The notes under the pieces were generated by a model. It saw only the letters and a program-made list of their open reading frames with translations. It did no database searches and was not told where the DNA came from. A stretch of 64,000 nucleotides of DNA, taken from NCBI GenBank assembly GCA_963932465.1, contig OZ010791.1, positions 319,978,283-320,042,282 of the forward strand, read 5' to 3'. Both the position numbers and the translations under genes were made by a program. Source of the stretch: Maratus speciosus (lineage: Eukaryota > Arthropoda > Arachnida > Araneae > Salticidae). This document shows positions 56,260 through 64,000 of the stretch, piece by piece; positions within the stretch are counted from its first letter, which is position 1, and the number at the start of each line of letters is the position of its first letter.

Positions 56260-56900
56260 ATCTTTTAAACTTTTTATGCAGAGTGAGTACAATAAAACTG
56301 ATTTTTCTCTTGCGAACTTCATCATGTAATGACTTCTTCAGCACTTCAAAAATAAGTATTCTTGCTAAAATGATATTTTAAGATATGGAAGTAATATATA
56401 GGAATAAAAACTTTCATTTTAAACGTTTGATTTCCCCCCTTTTTTAATGTTTCTAAGAAGAAAATTCCAATTGAAATTCTTCTTTTTCCTTTTTAAATGA
56501 TCACATTCAAGTCTATTATATATGAGTTAAATACGTTTTTACAATTCTCGGAAATGTTTCAAATTTTTGTCTTTGTTCAGAAACCGAAAGTTTATTATAC
56601 TCGGAAGTAATTACATATTAAATAAATATAATAATAAAATAAATGCTACGTTACATAGTTGATCCTGAGATGTATTTTAACCTTTTTAACAATAATTGCT
56701 GAGCTGTTACAATAAACCTGATGATTCGTTTGAGAAATTAGATAGTGCAAGGACTTCTTCCTAGTACTTGAAAAATATCTCATCTTGATAAGAAGAAAAG
56801 TAGTACTTTAAGACATGGAAGTAATATGTATGAAGAAACCTTAATTTGAAGTGATTAATTTCCTCTTCAACAATATTCTATTACATTGCAACTAAAATCC
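56260..56900 (+). repeat. diverged direct duplication, ~430 bp apart
   Basis: About 56260-56470 resembles 56690-56900 in the same orientation. Shared landmarks are TTACAATAAACCTGAT (first copy ACAATAAAACTGAT), GACTTCTTC followed by ACTT and AAAAATA, and TTAAGAYATGGAAGTAATAT at 56380 and 56810. It is non-coding. Confidence 0.65.
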
Positions 56901-57388
56901 ACTTGATGCTGCGCCATCGTTCATTAATAGCACTAGCTTTTAAAAAAAACTTCACCAAAAATACTCCGCACTTAAAGCACGCATCGTTAGCTGGTAATTA
57001 GATTCCTCTTTGCGTAATTAAGCATTAAATTGTAATCCTATTCCGTTAAAGCTGATGGATGCTCAAAGCTTTCTATTCAGAAATTTAATAAAAACCTTTT
57101 CTTTAAACGAAAGGATTAAGTTTAGAAATTAATAATATATGAATAATTCCCGCAAATGTAATGAAAAATCATGTTGTATAAAAATTTATCCAATAAATGT
57201 CATTAACAACAATGTGATTAAATTTCATTCTTTAAATAATTTCTTTTTTAAAAGCTATACCAAGTATTATTGTTAGATTTAAAATATTCCATGTCTATCA
57301 TCAGAGGTAGTAATAATAATTTGTAATTTCGAAAATGAAACAGTGATATATGAAAAAGGTATTATAAATGATTGCTGTCATTCCAGCA

Positions 57389-57620
57389 CAGTGGTTCCCA
57401 ACCTTTCTTTCGCCGCGCCCCACTGAAGCATCTTTAAAATCTTAATGTTCCTTTGTCCCTCCTCTGTAACATATAATTCTTAATACACAAAAAGTGTTAT
57501 TAAATTGAGAAAGATAAATTAATTATGTTAAGTCATTTCATATTATTTCACTTGTCAAAGATTAAAATTTAAGTTCCTTTTACATGCTTTTAACATGCTT
57601 GTGCGTCTTTGTGACGCAAT
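57389..57620 (+). mobile_element. hAT-like element end (partial)
   Basis: CAGTGGTTCCCAACCTTTC at 57389, then CGCCGCGCCCC and a terminal-region sequence similar to that at 724. No inverse end was found downstream, so it is truncated or solo. The right limit is arbitrary. Confidence 0.5.
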
Positions 57621-59040
<1,420 letters not shown>

Positions 59041-60818
59041 TCATTTAAACGTAGACTTTATTTCCAATCGTTTGGTAACTGTATTCTTTTTAATTATAAT
59101 TATTTGCATAGTTAGTAGAGGGATGTTTACTTTTTTTTCCACGACTGTACATTTAAGTATTATGTATGAGGTCTTTACAATAGCCAAAACGTGTTTACAT
59201 TTTAACCATTTCCTTCTGTTAGGCTCATTTAGGGATGTATTAATTTTATAAAAGTTAAAATGTTTCAAACCATTTTTTGGTTAAATGTGTTCAACATAAT
59301 CAGTTATAGATCTAGCCTTAATTAATTTCATAAGGAAAGAAGATTTTTTTTATGCAACATACTGCGGTGTACAAATACTAAACATAAATACAAAATACTT
59401 TTAATAAATAGTGAAAAAAAAATTACATTTTAATTGTTAAACAGTTCTAAACAGTTGTCCACTTTGAGGGGCTTCCGTGTTGTCATCAACGTAACGCCCA
59501 GTCTATGGATGAATGTCTTGAGATTGTGCGCCATTTGGAATTAAAATTCCAACTGTAGTTAAGAAACTAGTATGATTTACAATTTAATAATAAAGAAAAA
59601 TAATTATATAATATATTTAAATATGAATGAAGTTAAAAATTTAAATATGAAAATGGTTATAGTTTAAATAATATAAATTTAAAAATTACGGTAAAAGATA
59701 TAATGGAAGTAAAATATTTTAGCACAGTTTATAGATGGAAAGGTCGGTACACTCAGACAGAAAAATAGAAAATAAAATCATACAATTATTCCGGTGAATT
59801 ATTGGTGGTTCGATCGTGTACTGAAAGATATGCGTTTGCTGGGAACATTGCATCATCACTTAAATTAAATGATAATTAAATAAATAAATAAATTATTAAA
59901 ATTAAGATGCTAAGGAATTAATATTAATAATTTTTAAATTGAAATTAATTAGTTAAATTTAATGGGTCTACAAACTTTCTTAAAAATTAAATACGCATAA
60001 TTTAAGTGGAGAAGGAAAACAAATAATAAAATTATTAAAACATGCATTTTATTCTCATTTAAAATAGTATACACTATATTAGAAATTAATATGATATTGT
60101 CCTGAGTAGGCTAAAATTTAAATACAAGTTAATAGTTAACATTATTAAATATTAATGAGCATGAATAAATTTAATATGAATTGATAAATATAAAAATATA
60201 ACTACACCATTATAGATATATAAAAGTAACGAGACAACATCCATTATAAAACGTGTATTAGCAACATAGTTACAAATCAAATGCGCCTTTTTTTTTATTA
60301 ACCATTGCGTATTATCCAGACATATACATATATATATATATATATTAGCATATTTAAACAGAACGAGAAATAAATATATATACGATAAAAAAATGTAATT
60401 TTTATATAGAGATGTAGATATAGACAGATGGATAAAGATAACTAAATATCGTAGTTATCAAGATCGGCAAGAAATTCTGATTTTCGATATATTTCATGAA
60501 AGAATTTAAGAACAAATTAAATAAAAAACGGGAAGAATCAGCTGTTTCGATATTTTTAGACTGTAGAATACGTCTTTCAAAGATAACAGCAACAAACGGA
60601 GTAAACGATCCAATGGAATTATATTGTTACCCAATTTTTAATGAAAATTAAAAAGTTTAGAATGCATACAACTAAAACTGCATTATTTTGGTTAAATTTT
60701 TAGTATTTATTAGAGACTTTATCAGGCTTGCTCTTTCTTACTATGTTTAATTTTCCATAATATTTATTTATTTATTTATTGCGTTCTAATAAATTCTTGG
60801 GAAGAGGAAGTCAGAATT

Positions 60819-61203
60819 TACACTGTAAAATAAAATCTGTGAAGTTACTAAAGTTTTTTTAGGAAACTTGGATTCCTAGAACTTTTCATGTAACGGCAAC
60901 AACAAAATTTCATGTAACAGACACACTTTTGCGCCGAAAATCAAAAAATCTGTAAGGTTACTAAGACTTTTTTTGGAAACTGGGATTCCGAGAACTTTTC
61001 ATGTAACTGCAGCCAGGGTTACAAATAAAAGTTTAGTAAGATTACTGAAATTTTAGCAGATTCATTTGTAAAGTTACAGATTTTTGTAGCTTTACAAAAA
61101 CTAGTTTTGTAGATTTGCAGCTTTTTCCGTACAGTTACAGGTGAAAGTTTAGTAAGCATGTAACTTTACATCTGTAGAACTACAGATTTTTTTTTACAGT
61201 GTA
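60819..61203. mobile_element. MITE with TACACTGTAAAA inverted repeats
   Basis: The left end reads TACACTGTAAAATAAAATCTG. The right end on the minus strand reads TACACTGTAAAAAAAAATCTG. Both continue with GTTAC-containing sequence. Short words such as GTAAAGTTAC, CAGATTTTT and GTTACTAA recur inside in both orientations. There is no coding capacity, and the superfamily is not assigned. Confidence 0.72.
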
Positions 61204-64000
61204 CTTTTGAAAGAATTCTCTAAAAATAAAATATACTTTCGTGTTTCTCCAGCATTGTAAAATAGAATTTGTAATGCACTCTTTTACTGAAATTCATAAA
61301 CTAAAACTTGAAGATACATATTATCAAGTAAACACTGCGAAATTGAGGAATGTGCAGTTTTTTATTTTCCTAAAAACGTGGCATATAACCTTACGACAAA
61401 AACAAATTAAGAATCTAACACATTGAAGTGAACGATGATAATAATAGAAAGTAAAATAAGTCCGTCTAGCTCAGTCAGACGAGTAAATTGATATTTTTAA
61501 AGTACATAAATCAGATTTAATAAAATTCAATGTATTGGAGTTACTTCTTCTAAGTTCTCTATCTTTTTTTACATAGCTAATTTGCAAGGATTTTTTTTTT
61601 TATTGGCTTACTATAATAAATGGAATTGAATGAATATGAGGCAATTATAAGTAAAAGTTAAAAGTGTGTTCAAATTATAGATTAAATGTTGCCATGGGCG
61701 ATGTTTCTGGCACACAAAGCAGGTTTGAATCCAAACCATTCAAAGCATTGTATATATTTTTTAAATTGTGTGTCAATAAAGTGAACAACCATAAATTTTA
61801 TTGAAATCGAAAATTTTTTAGATACATCAATAATGAACAGAAAATGTAGTCCCAGTTACCAAAGAGTTATTTTAATTTACAACTGTGAGTTAATTTTGAA
61901 AACATTGCAAAATCTTCATGGTTAATGAACACATCTAAGATCATTTTACCAATCAAAAAGAAAACAGCCTACTCTTCGCTAAAAGAACTTCTATAATGTA
62001 ACATAATTAAACAAGATACAACGTTAAAACATAACATAAATAATGTATAATATATAATATAATATATTGTAGATATTATACATATATATGTATATACTGT
62101 ATTATTATAATATATTAATATATCTCTATAATATGAAATGTATTATAGAAAGATAGATAGATGTATAAATGTAGTGATTACAATAAGTATATTTCTAAAA
62201 AGATCAAATAAAAAATAAATGATCAAAAAAGGGATAATTTAGCATTTGTCTCGAAGACAAATCCACAATATAAACCTTAAAAATTAATATAAAAAATATA
62301 TTTAAATGGAAAGCCACTATTAAAAAACTAAATCTCAAAACGTATATGAAAAGCATTTTTTTCCAGAAGTTTTAAAAATAATTTTAATTATTCGACGTTT
62401 AATGAGGAGTGAAACTATAAAGCAGTGTGTGATGTAAAACAACGGGTCAAAAAATCAGCTTCGAGACATTATTTCTCTATATTATTTGCAATGAATAAAA
62501 AACCTCTATAAAAATAACTTCAACAGAAAAATAACCTCCATAGAAAAATGAGATTTTTATTTTGTTGTTAATTTTATCATTAATACATTTATGTCTAAAC
62601 ACATTGCACGAATCTTAATAGGCAAATAAATCGATAGTTTCAAAATAAATCATTCCGTTCAAGGTTTAAGATATTTTTAAGAAAACTCTCTACTTCGCAT
62701 AATTCCACTACATAACTTAAAGTAGATTTCTTAATCATAAAAATTTCTAATGTAATGCGTAGCTGCGGATGTCACTACAAAATAATAACTTTGCGTGTAA
62801 AAGCTTCATTTCCTTTTGTTCAAATTACCTGCAGGCCATAAAATATCAGAGATACGCGATATTGCATTTTAAAATATTCATCCACGCATAGATTTATTTC
62901 AAAGAATATTTCACAATGCCTCTTAAATAATTCATGAGAGTACTCCGTTCGCTGCTGATTTTAAAACAACTGAGTTTAAATTGTCTATTTCAGCCTATAA
63001 TATTTCAAATTGAAAATCGAGCGTGATGATTACTGAAAGAAGGCATAAATCTTAACAAATATATATGCCATCTTGAAATATCTAAAATAGCTTAATATAA
63101 ATTTTAACTTTCATTTTGAATAGCGCTTTGGCATTTACATGTCATCAGATGAAAATTTCTTAAATTTATTTATGCAATAATACATTATTATGTATATTGA
63201 ATTTAAAAAGAGTACGTACTGTAGGATACTGCCTATTATAATTTGTTCTGAATGCGTTTAATAATTCTTGTTGATGTCTTGTTAATTACTTTGCTATTTC
63301 ATTATTATTTTAATCAAAAGTATTAACATTTATTTAAAAGACAATTTTAAGAAAATGAAAATTTATTTAATACAGATTGTGATAAATCCAAATAAAAAAA
63401 AATGTTGAAATAATATATATCAATATATAGTAGCAGAGCTTCACACGCTGCACTGTCAATTTTTCCCAAACGAACCTCGGGTTGGCTGCCTTTGACAGTG
63501 TACATCAGTGCGGTCAACGCTAGCTCTTGTCTCGATTCAAACGAACTTTGAATTATTCGGATTTTTTCATATTATTATTCAGACTGAATTAAAAATTTCA
63601 CCACCGTTGTTGCATAGATGTAGAAACAGATTTAAAATTCATTTACCTTAAATTTAAAATGCAATTGGAAAATTTTAAAGGATGGTCCTTTTAGTTTTAT
63701 AAACAAAATCTCAAAAAAATAAAATGCCGCGGAACGCAAAAACCCGCTAAAAATCGCACAAAAATTGGAAAAATGCAAAGGGCAAACAATACTAAAATTC
63801 TGAAACTATATTCATTTTACGAAAGTCAAAAAACAATGTCGCAAAACGTGAAAAAACGGTTTTATTCACATAAAAATAGCGCGAAAAATTGAAAATTCAC
63901 TGTTATTATTCCGAATAAACTTTATTCAAAAAAGGTTAGAATTTATTGTATTAAGCTAATGAATTTAAATTGGATTTTATATGAGTATTAAAAAATTGCC
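61204..64000. other. AT-rich stretch without recognised gene
   Basis: It holds the tRNA-like fragment at 61460. A B-box-like GGTTTGAATCC lies at about 61722 without an A box at the right distance. A slightly GC-richer patch occupies 63430-63550. No gene recognised up to the window end. Confidence 0.5.
61460..61490 (+). repeat. 5' half of a tRNA-like SINE head
   Basis: GTCCGTCTAGCTCAGTCAGA resembles a tRNA acceptor and D arm with A box, like those at 1514 and 11167. No anticodon arm or B box follows. Confidence 0.4.

Larger units (their letters stand above)
55138..57388. other. AT-rich stretch without recognised gene
   Basis: It contains a short tandem repeat of ATAATAAGGTT at 55384-55436, a GC-richer block at about 55455-55580 of unknown nature, and a diverged 430-bp direct duplication (56260-56470 and 56690-56900). 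No gene. Confidence 0.5.

Overview
The window is AT-rich, intron-poor eukaryotic DNA packed with degraded transposable elements. I recognise no host protein-coding gene on either strand, and every protein-like segment with recognisable motifs belongs to a transposon. The mixture fits an arthropod genome: Helitrons with arthropod-type 5' ends, BEL/Pao, Ty3/gypsy, Penelope-like elements with GIY-YIG endonucleases, piggyBac, mariner MITEs and tRNA-like SINE modules. A chelicerate, perhaps a spider, is my best guess. That is inference from composition and element types, not from a marker gene.

Layout. 0-4.3 kb: unique AT-rich DNA with a hAT-like MITE (724-1196) and a tRNA-like SINE head (1514-1585). 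4.3-10.7 kb: a pogo/Tigger-like terminus, two related Helitrons in plus orientation, then a 2.9-kb Helitron in minus orientation filled with a ~306-bp tandem array. 11-14.8 kb: a Penelope-like element (PLE) on the minus strand whose reverse transcriptase and GIY-YIG remnants lie between long inverted arms; each arm carries a tRNA-like module. 15.2-15.9 kb: a Ty3/gypsy RT-RNase H relic. 16.1-17.6 kb: a 1.5-kb foldback element. 18.5-19.4 kb: a small Helitron2-like element. 21.2-22.6 kb: a TA-flanked DNA transposon with repeated subterminal motifs. 23.2-23.6 kb: a mariner-type MITE. 24.7-26.3 kb: a piggyBac transposase relic with all three catalytic Asp positions visible. 30.5-36.1 kb: two more Helitron2-like elements, in opposite orientations, around a ~147-bp satellite-like array. 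39.6-41.5 kb: an unclassified element with ~175-bp repeats. 41.6-45.3 kb: a BEL/Pao retrotransposon that has lost the cores of its RT, RNase H and integrase. 49.1-53.7 kb: a complete LTR element with matched LTRs, a tRNA-Leu-type primer site and a 4-bp target duplication, but only a gag-like reading frame. 54.3-55.1 kb: a second PLE with inverted arms containing a hammerhead-like core. 55-64 kb: mostly unique AT-rich DNA with a few MITEs and microsatellites.

The most unusual signal is a family of Helitron2-like elements (18530-19432, 30537-32177 and, reversed, about 33985-36094). They share terminal sequences, but the two kinds of array they carry are unrelated in sequence and have monomers of nearly nucleosomal length. 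In one, ten unit boundaries include eight successive intervals of exactly 145 bp plus a dimeric higher-order structure. Coordinates of degraded elements are read by eye and may be off by tens of bases.
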